Numbered from the stretch's first letter, positions 38,201 through 48,070 are shown. The stretch is DNA of 64,000 bases from Paratinospora sagittata (GCA_035771175.1 CM069593.1:49268054-49332053), one strand, 5' to 3'. The notes: a model not told the origin generated them from the letters alone. Program-made: numbers and translations.

Positions 38201-40149
38201 TCTTTTAATGTTTTACCACATACCCATCTTAACATTCACATTTTCGTTACACTTAGTTTGTTCACGTGTTATTTTTTCATTGCACAACATTCTGCTCAAT
38301 AGAGCATGGCCAACCTAACAGCAATTTTATAAGATTTTCCTTTAAACTTCAAGGGAATGAGTCATTCATATAATACTCCAAAAGCTCCTCCATTTAACCC
38401 ATCCTACTCTAACTCTATAGTTCACATCCTTACCTATTTCACCTTCTTGATGAATAATGGATCCGAAATACCTAAAATTTTCACTTCTTGATATCTTTTG
38501 GCTTTTTATCTTCACTATCCCTTCATTTGTATGTCTTCTTCCATTAAAGTTACATTAAATGTATTCAATCCTATTCCTAAAATGAAAAATATTAACCACA
38601 TAAAAACGTAATAGCTAAGTGAGTAGGGTTAGCATGTACGGATTCATGTCCAAGACAAGTTTAGTTGTAGTGTTGAATTTAAGATCAAGGAACAAAGGAA
38701 ATACTTGAGATTGTCGGGCAGCTCCCAGCAATGCAGCTTCCATCATTTTCATTTCCATCTTCACCTTCTCAAGCTCATTTGCAGAATCTACAGACTGGGA
38801 TATGCTGGTTCGTGAGCTCACATTCTGCTCTTCATTATCAGTATCAAAATCTTTAACTTGCTCGGTTGATTCAATTGTTTTGGTAGGTGAACCATTTTCA
38901 CTAAGAACAGATTCATCAACCACATTAATCTCCCGACCTGAATATGTTTCCATTGGTGAGTTATTATCAATAAATTCAACGGGACTTTCATTATTCCTGA
39001 TACTAGTAGTAGAACTGGGAATGGAAGTTTCAGTCTCAACTCCTGCTTGTCCACCATTAGATGCTTCAACTTGCACAACAGCACCATTCTCAATTGTGGC
39101 TTCAGCATCTGCTTTCTGCTCATTCAATTCAGTAGCAGAATCTGGTTCATCTTGTGTAATGGGAGCACTACTCTGAAATTGCTCCACAACATCCATTTCT
39201 GACTTAGACTCTAATGAATTTGATGTGTCACTGGATGACACCACTACACTCTGTTCCTGTTGAAGCGAGTTATATGAGTCATCAGTTCCATCATCTGTCT
39301 TCACCGGTGATGCCTGTAAATTAGGCTCAACGTCACCAGAATCTGTAATCACAGTGGATGTGCTTTCAGTATGCTGATGTTCATCCCCCTCCTTGTTTTT
39401 GGGTGCTTCATTTTCTTCTTCAGCAGAAGTTTGCTCTACTGCAGATGGTGGTAATGCATCATCAGTTACAGTGCCTTTTTCTTCTTCAACTGAAGATGAA
39501 GGCCCTGAAGACTCAGATTTTCCAGTGGATTCAACAGCATTTTCTTCACTTTTATGCCCCATAAAGGACATCATTGGTTCGAACAATGCTTTTCTATCAG
39601 TTCCTGAAGGCCATATTGCCGAAGCTAATAATCAAAACAGCGAAGCAAATGAAAAAATGTGAAATTAGTTGAAATAGTACCATGTCATCAAAGAAACTTC
39701 AAATTTTCTTCCAGAGACACCAACAGCATTTTGTGGAAAACAAACACACAAACACATGTGAATTATAGAATTGAACTCTGAAGTCTTCCTTCCAGAATAG
39801 TTTACTCAATTACAAATGCAAGATAAGAGTCATAAGAGCTCTATAAGACACGATCATGAGAAAGTCCAAAACTTTCAGTGATTCGAAATCGAAAACACAA
39901 ACACACAGATCCAAAACAGAATAACAGCATCCTTTCAATTATCTGCGAGGTATAAGGCGCCATTAATAACATGCCGATTTGCAAATATCGATAAAGCAAT
40001 GTAGTACCTTCGCCAGAATCGGACTTCTCCTCAAAACCAAGAGCACTGTCGAAATTCTTCTCGATGTTCTTCACACTCTCACTGAGTTTCGTTACAGCCC
40101 CAGCTAGATCTGAAAAGTTCCCCAACGAGACTTTACCTAGCCACGCCAT
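17296..40149 (-). CDS. GC5: Golgin candidate 5 (GC5), TMF-like coiled-coil tether
   Basis: Golgi coiled-coil protein; plant GC5 is homologous to TMF/ARA160 and binds RAB6-like (RAB-H1) GTPases through its C terminus. Nineteen exons: 40008-40149, 38705-39624, 37297-37368, 33513-33587, 29630-29744, 26620-26681, 26460-26507, 22406-22690, 22260-22319, 22058-22141, 21856-21921, 21674-21772, 21379-21597, 20299-20416, 19998-20218, 18109-18168, 17918-18031, 17421-17495, 17296-17337. They total 2877 nt, 958 aa (Arabidopsis 956 as I recall). Residues 1-47 hold the conserved MAW start and VKNIEKNFDSALGF. Residues 48 to about 325 are acidic, Ser/Glu-rich and probably disordered. From about 330 on it is heptad-rich coiled coil, broken by a Ser-rich linker at about 765-830. 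The TMF-type C-terminal region ends in LEELRADIVDLKEMYREQ and NKIQ, then nine extra residues. Introns 3, 4, 5 and 7 are 2.9-3.8 kb and full of mobile elements. No broken frame. Confidence 0.95.
19490..19670. repeat. MITE-like AT-rich repeat, copy 2 (GC5 intron 15)
   Basis: Shares the order of motifs with 5640-5890: ACTATTTTTAAATATAACC, CAACCAAACA, TTTTCAAGTTTTCAGATACAG, and ATCACAAACCAAACA. Sits inside the intron between exons 15 and 16. Confidence 0.4.
20810..21292 (+). pseudogene. RTE-type LINE, C-terminal RT and 3' end relic (GC5 intron 13)
   Basis: Plus-strand translation near 20940-21000 gives VIEMRMLKKLSRKT-like residues, matching the MDVAEMRMLRWM segment of plant RTE LINE proteins. 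Near 21248-21290 it gives a KLLGQKFCC-stop ending, which matches the C-terminal WLGQKFCC pattern of these elements. The frame between is broken by stops. A 53-bp direct duplication (about 20850-20902 and 20914-20966) lies at its left side. It is antisense to GC5. Confidence 0.6.
20850..20966. repeat. Direct duplication of about 53 bp
   Basis: GCATCCAAGAAACAACATAT is followed by a GAATGAATGT(G/T)ATTGAGATG segment. The whole occurs twice with a 64-bp period and only a few mismatches. It lies at the left end of an RTE-LINE relic. Confidence 0.8.
23755..24390 (-). pseudogene. RTE-type LINE 3' portion relic (GC5 intron 7)
   Basis: The plus strand shows, in the same order as 37860-38580: CTCAACTCAAC, a CACTTCTCCACTCTACTATAT-like string, TTTCTCATTTCATTTACAAT, AATGTTCATTTCTAATTTTA, then CCCATCCATCTTA, TTGCCTAATATTCTATTCATA and TAGCTTAATAGCGGTTTTATA. 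This is the reverse complement of the C-terminal coding part and tail of a plant RTE LINE, more decayed than the 37.9-kb copy. It is in the same orientation as GC5. Confidence 0.55.
24535..24832 (+). pseudogene. L1-type LINE 3' end relic (GC5 intron 7)
   Basis: Plus-strand translation from about 24555 gives W-S-F-F-T-T-I-W-S-V-L-K-E-R-N-A-R-V-F, then after a stop G-V-E-S. This matches the (W..lW.eRN.R.F) signature near the C terminus of plant L1-type ORF2 proteins. A short 3' UTR and an A-rich end (AATAAAAAAACACC) follow near 24820. Only the end of the element is present. Confidence 0.6.
25440..26375 (+). pseudogene. L1-type LINE reverse transcriptase fragment (GC5 intron 7)
   Basis: Open from 25833 to 26354 with RT motifs VDFTKAYDSMDW, GLRQGDAQSPF, an altered catalytic box YADN (normally YADD), and GLKVNMVKS. 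Upstream, from about 25455, frameshifted pieces read GPD, MAFFK, DFRPISL, YKIIAKVLENRL and RQILDAVL, in the RT domain order of L1-type LINEs. It stops abruptly near 26375, before the expected downstream GVPLG-type motif. There is no endonuclease or RNase H part, and the catalytic box is changed. It is antisense to GC5 and ends about 85 bp from GC5 exon 7 (26460-26507). Confidence 0.85.
28002..28236. mobile_element. Head-to-head SINE 3'-end foldback with 15-bp target duplication
   Basis: The insertion 28017-28221 is flanked by the perfect direct repeat AATGGGTGGCTTTTT (28002-28016 and 28222-28236). Its left end is T-rich then GAGGTCAGTGGGTATC. Its right end is CAATACCCCCTGACCTC then an A tract of about 17. 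The two arms pair over about 75 bp, with AATCC/GGATT and GAGCAC/GTGCTC in register. The right arm resembles the 3' end of the SINE at 35228-35591. Two SINE 3' ends are therefore joined head to head. It lies in GC5 intron 5. Confidence 0.75.
30718..31106. repeat. Unnamed intronic repeat family, copy 1 (GC5 intron 4)
   Basis: About 385 bp, alignable by eye with 34245-34623: GATCTAAA-AACTCTAA, a GAACAT-CAATTTATAA block, GTAATTGCTTTTTACGCATA-like, TTAAACCATT, AACATTAAAATAGAA, TCAAATTGGA, AAATTAATTCTGAATTT and a GTATTCGATCCGTG end. No coding potential. Confidence 0.65.
32590..32760 (+). mobile_element. RTE-type LINE 3' end fragment (GC5 intron 4)
   Basis: Contains AATAATTAAGAAAGATATAA, a TAGAGCGGAATGGAG segment, TTTATGTAGCAACCCCATGT, AAAAGGCTTAGTTGAGTTGA and further GTTGA repeats. 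This is the tail of plant RTE LINEs. Only the tail is present; antisense to GC5. Confidence 0.65.
34245..34623. repeat. Unnamed intronic repeat family, copy 2 (GC5 intron 3)
   Basis: Collinear with 30718-31106 over its full length, including TTTAAACCATTAAATTTTAT, CCAACATTGAAATGGAA, ATCAAATTGGACTTCC and GAGTATTTGATCCTTG. Confidence 0.65.
35029..35603 (+). mobile_element. Dimeric tRNA-derived SINE with 12-bp target duplication (GC5 intron 3)
   Basis: The insertion 35041-35591 is flanked by ATAATAGACTTG at 35029-35040 and 35592-35603. It contains two copies of the same body (about 35076-35220 and 35320-35475), sharing GACAAATGATCCCGGGGGTA, GGGATGGGACAATATTA and GGCTGGGGTACGCTCGA. The second unit has a tRNA-like head: A-box-like GGCTCAGTGGCTACTCG at 35243 and B-box-like GAGCTCGAATCC at about 35291. 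The element ends in an AATA repeat tail. No full tRNA-like head was recognised in the first unit. Pol III transcription is the family expectation, not shown here. Confidence 0.75.
35990..37175. repeat. TTCGA-rich repeat region, copies 3 and 4 of the unnamed family
   Basis: It starts with GGTTCGAAAATTCTCCGAAA and is rich in AAATTCGACAAAATTCGATA-type units to 36240. Two related right-hand ends follow (36700-36908 and 36990-37172), each with CTTCTC, TTTTTACAA-AATTCTCCA, AATTAATTCTGATTTT, a GAAATCGAA segment and TTCGATCC or TTCGAACC. The outermost ends (GGTTCGAAA and, reversed, GGTTCGAAACTTCG) look like terminal inverted repeats. Unknown class. Confidence 0.5.
37860..38590 (-). pseudogene. RTE-type LINE C-terminal RT and 3' tail (GC5 intron 2)
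   Basis: The minus-strand translation near 38465-38380 contains R-Y-F-G-S-I-I-H, then E-G-E-I-G-K-D-V-N-Y-R-V-R-V-G-W. This matches the RYLGS plus VNYRVRVGW-KWR segment of plant RTE-clade LINE proteins. The tail at 38010-37870 carries the conserved CCCCATGTAGTT and AAGGCTTAGTTGAG strings. Frames are broken further along. It is in the same orientation as GC5, about 115 bp from exon 2. Confidence 0.75.
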
Positions 40150-40698
40150 TCCCTTACCAGAAACCTGAATATAACTCAAACTAAATTCGAGTTTTCCAGA
40201 ACCGATACATCAAAACCCCTGCATCAAACAAAACACAATCACAATAATCACATCAATAACTGAAAAAGAAAAAGAAAAAAAAAAAACAGTTCAAGAAATC
40301 TCAAAAACAAACTTTTTTCTTTTCACGGTAATTCAAGAGTTGGAGATCAAAATGCAATACCGAAATCGATCAACTGAGAATTCACCGAATTGCGCGAAGA
40401 AACGCGGAAGAACAAGATCTAGGGATGATAAGAGTGATGAGATCCAGAATTCAGGCAATTTTAACGAAGAATGAAGTATATTTGGCGCAAATTGGTTAAA
40501 AAAAATAATGCGACAAAAGACCTGATTTAAAGCAAGAATCATGTGTGGAAATTCACGGAAGAAGTGAGAAATCTCGAGATTTAAAAGATTCTTTCGAGAA
40601 AAAAAAAAAACAGAAGAAAAAAGGAAAGAAATTTAAAAGATTGAGATTGATTATACTCTGTTAATCTTCTTGGATAAATTTCTTTTAATGGGAAACAG

Positions 40699-40742
<44 letters not shown>

Positions 40743-40760
40743 AGACAAGCTTCTTGGCAG
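40150..40760 (-). promoter_or_regulatory. GC5 5' leader, candidate UTR intron and promoter
   Basis: On the minus strand TTATATTCAG stands 16 bp before the start codon and could be the 3' splice site of a leader intron. Purine-rich DNA and a poly(A) tract of almost 40 nt on the plus strand (about 40699-40737) lie in the presumed promoter. No TATA box was assigned. Confidence 0.4.
40699..40737. repeat. Poly(A) tract of about 39 nt
   Basis: The longest homopolymer in the window. On the minus strand it is a T tract upstream of GC5. It may be a retroelement scar or a promoter feature. Confidence 0.9.
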
Positions 40761-42888
40761 TAAAGCGTAAAGGGTTCGGCGGATGAGAGAGTCGGGTTCG
40801 ACTCGGGCTCCTGCAAGACATAGGTTTCGCTTTTCTAACTTAAGAGAACTCTGCTAGAAATGATAATTACAAAAGACACCTTCCAAAAGGATACTTTATT
40901 ATTGACATTCCACCTTGAGAGATATTCAATCGGCTCCCATATCACTAAAGTGTATTTAAAAAAAAGGCATAATACAAATTACTAACTATATTCGAATTTA
41001 ACTTGAAAATTGGCTTAAAAGATGAGGATATAGAAACTATATAAAACTCGATAAACTAGACTCAAACTAACCTAAAAGTCATTGGATTGGGTTGGTTTAG
41101 GTTTGGAGGTCTTATTAGTTGGATTAGTTGAAATTTTTTTCAATCCAACTTAATTGGATTAAATTAATATTTAACATAAACCAACTCAATCCTTGAACAC
41201 CCGGCTAACCATTTTCACTTTTCGTAAGTATTGATGCATAGCCTATATCCCGCTTTCAAGAAATTAACTTTCAAAGTCGTTAATTCAATCCTTCTTATTT
41301 GAAACGACATCTTTGATAGATATCCAATGGCCTGACATCTACTTTGTATGAAGAAAGATGATGTTGGATGGTATTGAAGTCCCTTCATCTCTTCTTTGTG
41401 TTGCATTGTTCTTGATTTACATTTGAGTTGTTTGCTTACTCTTTAATTTCTAATTCCTCTAGCAGAGTAATAGATCATTTCATTGGCTTTTCTACCTAAG
41501 TTAAATTTGTTCACTACTGTATGCAGAGATTTCTCCAATGAAGAACAAATGATCATTAGGAAGAGGGAAAGAGAAGAAAATTATGTTTTTTCTTTGTGGC
41601 TCATCATCTCTCTTTATAATACCTCCATGTCAGCAAGTGAATGATGATCACCTTCTTCCACGCCCTCCCTCACATCCTACTTGAATGAAAAAATTATGTA
41701 CCTTTGACAACATGGGTTAGATCCTCTTGAATTGTGTCATATGGGAAATCTACAAATAATAAAAGGCAAAATGACACACAAGTAGTCACGGTCCTTTTTA
41801 ATTTATTCTATGCTATATTTGTTATTTCTTTTTTTCATTGTTTTTTCTGCCTCACTTTTCTAATGTAGAAATTACAAATGAGTTTGGTATATTTTGTTAA
41901 TTTCTTTGACAATCTTTATATTGCACAATTGTATATTTTATGGGTTAGTTTTAATTTGGTGTGTTATTGTTATAGATTGCCCAATATATTATTAAAGTAT
42001 TTTTTTAATTCCTTTTTATTCGTTGCTAATAATTAAAGTTTTTTTTTTCTAATTATGGGTTGATTTTTTTTTTCTAATTAATGGGTTGATTGTTGTCTAT
42101 GTGCCGCTCACTGGTGGGTAATAATAGTAATACTAATTATTAAGAAATTTTACAAGAAGACAAGCTTATAAACTCTTGCTATGTACAAGTTATTAAAAGC
42201 CATATAATAAAGATTTGAATATTATACATATTAGTGAACATGTACGTACATTGCACGTGATTGACTGTTATATTTTATTTTTATTTTAAAGGTACATAAA
42301 AGATTAAATCTCATCGATTGCATATATCAGTTGAAATAAACATAAAAAAAAGTAAAAATTAAAAATATGGGTTGGTTAGATTTAATTATTCCATAAATAG
42401 TCCTTAATTGTTTATAATATGAGTTAAAAATCAAAATTATTAATAGTTTAAAAAAAAAATATATTATTAGAATTATCATAAAAGCAACACTTCGTTAATA
42501 AGAAATACTGACTTTATAAATAATATGGATAATGAAAATATTTAAAACTTTTTATAGTTAAGCCTTTTATTCCTATAATAACTTTGAAAAGTATGTATTA
42601 AATTTCTATAAAAAAATATTTAATTTTATTATTTGTAAGATTAAAATAATAATTTAATATTTAACTACCACCCATGTCTCTGGAAGCGGTTGAATACACC
42701 ACCCAATTCCTATATTTACCCCAATTAATTTATTTTTTTATAATTATTGAAATAACCTCTTATAAAATTACTTCTTTGATATAACCTTTTTAAGAAATGA
42801 CATTTCTTATCCAAAAAATTATTTTCACTTTTAACGTTTTACTATCATACTTAAAAAAATCCTAAAATGCCTACGTTTTGGTATTTCC

Positions 42889-43205
42889 AGTCAAGCTTTC
42901 GGAGGCAGACAAAGATTGTAGCAGAGACATCTCTGCACCTGAGCGATCTAAGCTGCAACGAAGATGTCATGAACGAGCTTCCAACTGACGAAATCGAGAT
43001 GGGCTAGAGTTTACTTTCATTTAAATACATTTATATCAATTTAACTTTAAATATCATATACCATCATAGAATTAAAGACCCATCAATTACTTAAACTTAA
43101 GAATAAGTGAAAAACTTGCATTGTTCTTCAATGAGCTACCGGTTGAGGCATTATTGAAGAACTTTCATGGTTTTGAGTCGACGCACGAGGTCCCTGGGAA
43201 GTAAC
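42889..43205 (+). pseudogene. Unrecognised exon-like fragments
   Basis: After a TTTCCAG acceptor-like string, a 40-codon open stretch (starting about 42889) reads S-S-F-R-R-Q-T-K and ends NELPTDEIEMG-stop. A second open piece at about 43121-43204 reads A-L-F-F-NELPVEALLKNFHGFE and ends VPGK-stop. Both are less AT-rich than their surroundings and share NELP. I do not recognise the family. They may be relics of a captured or decayed gene, or chance. Confidence 0.3.
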
Positions 43206-44394
43206 AAGATACATTCCTCAAAGAATTGAATCTCTGTGTTATCTGAACTATAAACAATTATCATCACTGCAACTCTTTAATCTTCTCTAACAAAAACCTA
43301 AAAACACTCCAAAAAAAATAAAAATCATAATAATAGAATCACACCCAAGAATATGGTGAAGTGCAGGTGAGTGGGCTGTCGTAAAAGATGGGTAAACATG
43401 GAAAATAAAAAGAGTAAAAATAAAAATAAATTAAAAATTATTTATTTCGGTGCAATGAGGAAAGGCTGTTGTCTCCTGTAATTTAGGTTTTTAAAATTCC
43501 GTTTTACCCTTTTAATATTCAACTTTTACTTTCTCAAAAAAAAAAAAAAAAAACATCTAACTTTTTACTCTAACACACATATATCTCTAACTTTATAACT
43601 TCACTAATTATAATTATATCAAAAGACAAAAACATACATATTTTTAAAAATATATATTTATTTTATTTTATTTAATTTTATAATAAAAAATTACGTGTAA
43701 CACTCGTGCATTGTCATTATCTATATATAATATGAATTGTCTTTTTCATAATGTATTAGTTTATTAAAAATCTAAAACTTTTCTTATCCATCAATAATTT
43801 ATAAAATATCTAAATTATTTATTTGAATTATTTATTATTTATATATTTATAATCTCTTTTAAAGATTTTTATTATAATAATATAGATATGTCCGTGTGTG
43901 GGCACACACCTTTTATATATTCATGTCTTTGGATAAAATTGAAACATAGTAAGTTGAGGATTTGGTAATTTATATAACATTAACATTATAACATTTTTTC
44001 TATTTTCTCACCTACCAAAAACTTCACTCTATCAATTTTGTTCTCCATTTTGTTACACTTTTAATCTAAAATTATTGTACGTGTGTATAATTGTTTTTGT
44101 TATAATAATGTCCAAATACATGAGAGGTTTTGTCAAAATAAATAAATAAATATGGAAATCCCTCTAGTCTATAATGTATAGTCCTTACAAATATATATCT
44201 ATATATATATACCTTCCTCTTCTCTTTCAAAAATAAATTAATATATATTGTCTTTCTTTTTAGTTCTCTAATTAATTTATTTGAAAATTACCTGTTGCAT
44301 ATAAATTTTGGGACATTGAAGTTGTTTATGAATTACATTGAGAGAGTGAAAAATGCAAATTTGGAATTTTCTGTGCAATTTGGAATAATGGTTT

Positions 44395-44828
44395 TGTGGT
44401 GGCCCCGCCCTCAAACCACTATCCTCGCAGGGACAACGTGGACAATGTCAGGCTAAGTCACCCGACTTAAGTATCTCCAACCACCCCATTATCTATGGGA
44501 TGATCGAAATCTTATAAGCCTCAATCAGACTTTTCATAGAATCTCATCCTTCTTGCATCATTAACCTGATAATCTAAACAATTCTACTATGCAGTGTAGA
44601 TTTGAATCATTGTGGTAATGCTTAGTGGTGGATAGTAGAATTGTTCGAATTATCAAGTTAATGATGCACAAGGGATGAGGCTTTATGGAGAGTTTTGTTG
44701 ATGTTTGTAGGGTCCTGATCGTCTCATAGATGATAAGGTGGTTGGAGATGCTTATGACGGGTGAGTCACCCTGACATTCCACACGTTGTGTCCCTGTGGG
44801 GATAGTGGTTCGGAGCGAGGCCGCCACA
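44395..44828. mobile_element. Foldback (long inverted repeat) element
   Basis: The left arm starts TGTGGTGGCCCCGCCCTCAA and the right arm ends GGCCGCCACA. Reversed, the right arm follows the left arm for about 200 bp: AACCACTATCC, CAGGGACA, AATGTCAG, CATCTCCAACCACC, ATCATTAAC-TGATAAT and CAATTCTACTAT. The whole is a near-complete hairpin with no coding region. ATAATG occurs just outside both ends, but I could not fix an exact target duplication. Confidence 0.75.
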
Positions 44829-45818
44829 TGTTCACATAATGATAGATTTACATAATGACAAAGTCACCATAATTTTTTAACTTTTTTTTACCAAATAAAT
44901 TTAAATTAACTTTTACATAAATTTTTAAAAACACTCGAGGTTGTTAACTTGTTAGATGTAAAAATGTGAAGCAAGGCAAGTAACATTGAAATAGGTTATA
45001 AGAGATCCAATTAGTATGGCAAATCTCAATGGGGACTTGGATTTGGTCTAGTTGACCCTTGAAGGATTAGGAAGCCCAACTTAATCAAGTTCAGATCAAG
45101 TGTCCTTTACAGAGAAAGTGATCCCACAAAGTATAAAGGTAAGTTCAGAGCACTTCACTAATAAAAAGTATCCTTGAATTAAATTAACTACCACTGCATT
45201 TTAATGGATAAGATTTAAGTTGGAATGTCCGGGGGCTTGGGAACCCCCGAACATTTCGAGACCTACGCACGGTGGTGCAGAAACAAGATCTCGTGATTGT
45301 GCTCCTCATGAAAATAAGACTGTCTGCAAATAAAGTTGAGAGGCTACGAGCATCCCTTGACTTTGGATGTCACACACCGCCCGGACGCGCCTAAATCGGC
45401 GGTACACTCGCGGGCGGGGCGCGCATTTGGAACAATAACAATGGTAACAATAGAGTGTGCAGCGGAAATATATAACACACAATGCAAATCTGATTTCATT
45501 TAATTCAGAATAATTTTGTACATAAAATGGTCAAGGGAACATACTCCCAAAATCCCCAATGAATCATACAAAGGGTACAAAATGTGGGCCCCATAACCTG
45601 CACCCAGTTCACCCTAATTTCCTGTAAAAAATTGGATAATAATAAAGTGAGTTTAACGCGCTCAGTGGGTAAATAGTTTGTGAGTATAACAATTAATAAA
45701 GCATACTTCAATATCAAATATCTTAAATACACATGTGAGCATCATAATCAATCAATAGGTATGTATGCATGACACCGTCTCTTAATGGTTTGATGAACGT
45801 ACATCGCCTGAGTTCACG

Positions 45819-48070
45819 TGTAACACCCCGTAAATTTAATTAAATACATACGTTGAAGTACGCGTATATCGAGATGTATAATACACGTATTTTATACGTA
45901 TGAGCTAAATATACGCGTAACAATACACGTATTTTATACGTATGAGCTAAATATACGCGTGTATGATTAGTAAATAAATAAAATTATGAGATGAAGATGA
46001 TACATATGGGATCATCCTATAAAAAAAATGGAGTTGAATTAAATTGATTAATTTATGGGATTGGTTAATTAAAAATGTGGATTGGAGTATGATTTAATGG
46101 CTTAATGCATAGTATGATGAATACATGTGAAATAAGTGAATTTAGTTGATGGTAGATGGTTTAATGAATTAAAGGGATTAATTTAGGGGGTGAGTTGGTT
46201 AATTATTGAGCATGAGGGGTATGGGATCATTTTGATATAAAATAATTATTTTCTCCTTTCTCATCTCAAGCTCTCATACGTTAAAAAAAAAAAAAAAAAA
46301 AAAGAGAATAAAAAAATGTGTAAAAACAAGAAAAGAAGAGGGATGAGTGGAGTTGCAAAAGAAACAATAAAAAAAAATATAAAAAGAAAAGAAAAGAGAT
46401 GAAAGGAGTGGAGTTGCAAAAGAAGGAATAAAAAAAATGTATAAAAAAAAAGAAGAGAGAGAAGAAGTGAGTGGCTGAATGAAGGAAAGAAAAAAAAAAA
46501 CATAAAAATAAAATAGAAGAAACGAAGTTGCAGAAAGGGGAGAAAGAAGAACAGACGACAGGGAAGGAAAAAAAGAAGGGAGAACGAGCAATTCGCACGA
46601 AATTCAGACCTGAGATAAGTGATTTTCACTCCCTTTCTTCGTGAAATTACTATCTAAGCTAGATGTAACGATTCTAGCGGACTAATTTTGACTGTAGGAA
46701 CTGTTTTACGGCGTTTTGACAAATTGGAGTTTTGACACCAACGTGAATAAAAATCCGCTAGGAAGGTAGAAAAACACTCCTTACATGATCGGGACCCCGA
46801 ATATGTTGTTAGATTCAATTTTATGATTTTTGGAGACCATTTGACAATTTTAATACAATTTACATCTTTCGGATGAATAGTAAAAATGAATAGTACATAG
46901 TGAATAGTAAATAGTGCAAGTAAATAGTAAAAGTAAATAGTAAAAAAAATGAATAGTACTGTGAACAATGATTTGATATTTTAGTAGCTACTGATATGGT
47001 AAATGATGATTCTCATGATACTATATGGGTAATTTCAGTGTTGAAATTGAGAGCTTAAGGGCATGGATAAACGCTTTTGGGGAAGCAATGACGTTTATTG
47101 TTGCTCAATTTTAGAGGTTGGCTTAGAAAACTCGTGTAACCACTGTGAGTATAGTTTTCTTGATTTGGTTCTTGTATGACATTATACATATATAAATGTT
47201 TGATTGTATGCATGGTATATTTATATATACATTGAGTTTTATGGATCATGCAAACTGATTTTAGCAATTGGAGTTTGTAATGATGAGGTTTTGTGAGTCC
47301 TCACTGTCATTTCGTTAGGCACTAGACCCGGATGAGGTTTTGCGAGTCCTCATTGTCAGTAGGTCTGTCCTAACAAGGGTTGGGATCCTTGAAATGATTG
47401 TTCATTGGGTAATGAGAGGTTGTGACTACCTTGTAACGGCCATACAAGGGTTAGACCCGCTCTCTTGCCTTGCGGAGGAGGGAGATTGTGCATTGTATTA
47501 TTGAAAACTCATGAAATTTATGTTGTTGACATGTATAATATATTCGTTGAATGATGCATGTGTTGCATAAGTATTTGAAATGATTTTAAATGTCATATTT
47601 CTCTAAATGTATATAATTGTCATCTCAAGAACTATATTCACTGAGCTGTTGTTTGCTCACCCCATTTCCTCCAATATTTCAGGTATTGAGTCGAAGGGAA
47701 AAGGAAAATTCCGTGAGTGATACTCACGTGAACCTTCGTCTGGTACGTGTATGTCTGCTTGGAGGAAATAGCTTTTGTTATTTTGATATGTATAATTATC
47801 ACACTTTATAGATATATGTATTATCATCTAGATGGGATGTGTGAGCATATATTTATATTGGATGAGGAAATGATAATTTGATGTGTGAATGAATGGAATG
47901 GTTATGGGATTTGATTTGTGGTATATAAAAAAAAAATTATTGTACATTTTGGGAAGGTTTGTGAGAGTACGTGAAGGCTGACAGTGTATTATATACTGTA
48001 TATGGATATGTACAGTGTATAATACGTTGTGCCGGTCATGACGTTAGCCTACGTCAGGGGCGTCGTGACA
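45819..48070 (+). mobile_element. Inner solo-LTR-like element, duplication TCACG
   Basis: It starts TGTAACACCCCG at 45819 and ends GGGCGTCGTGACA at 48070. TCACG flanks it at 45814-45818 and 48071-48075. Length 2252 bp. It has no retroviral-type coding domain. Internal features are a 38-bp unit repeated exactly at 45881-45918 and 45923-45960, a purine-rich repeat tract (46280-46600), and a CACTGAGC/CTCACCCC/TTTCAGG segment near 47639-47685. The termini and 5-bp duplication fit an LTR retrotransposon. Solo LTR status is inferred because only one unit is seen. Confidence 0.82.
46280..46600. repeat. Purine-rich tandem tract inside inner LTR
   Basis: A GA/A-rich strand with three to four diverged units carrying GGAGTTGCAAAAGAA-like and AATAAAAAAAA strings. 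The opposite strand is open in all three frames because it is almost pure pyrimidine. The apparent poly-Phe/Ser/Leu proteins are artefacts of this. Confidence 0.8.

Larger units (their letters stand above)
40780..45202. other. Intergenic region between GC5 and the nested retroelement
   Basis: 4.4 kb, very AT-rich, with no intact gene. It contains two exon-like open pieces (42889-43010 and about 43120-43203) and a foldback element (44395-44828). The rest shows A/T tracts and nothing I recognise. Confidence 0.55.

Noticed and set aside
38802..39564. Plus-strand and alternate-frame open frames across GC5 exon 2
   Set aside because: Shadows of the 920-bp acidic GC5 exon, which is confirmed by splice phase and homology.
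46261..46629. Three overlapping long minus-strand open frames rich in Phe, Ser and Leu
   Set aside because: They are by-products of a pyrimidine-only strand. All three frames are open at once and the residues are low-complexity.
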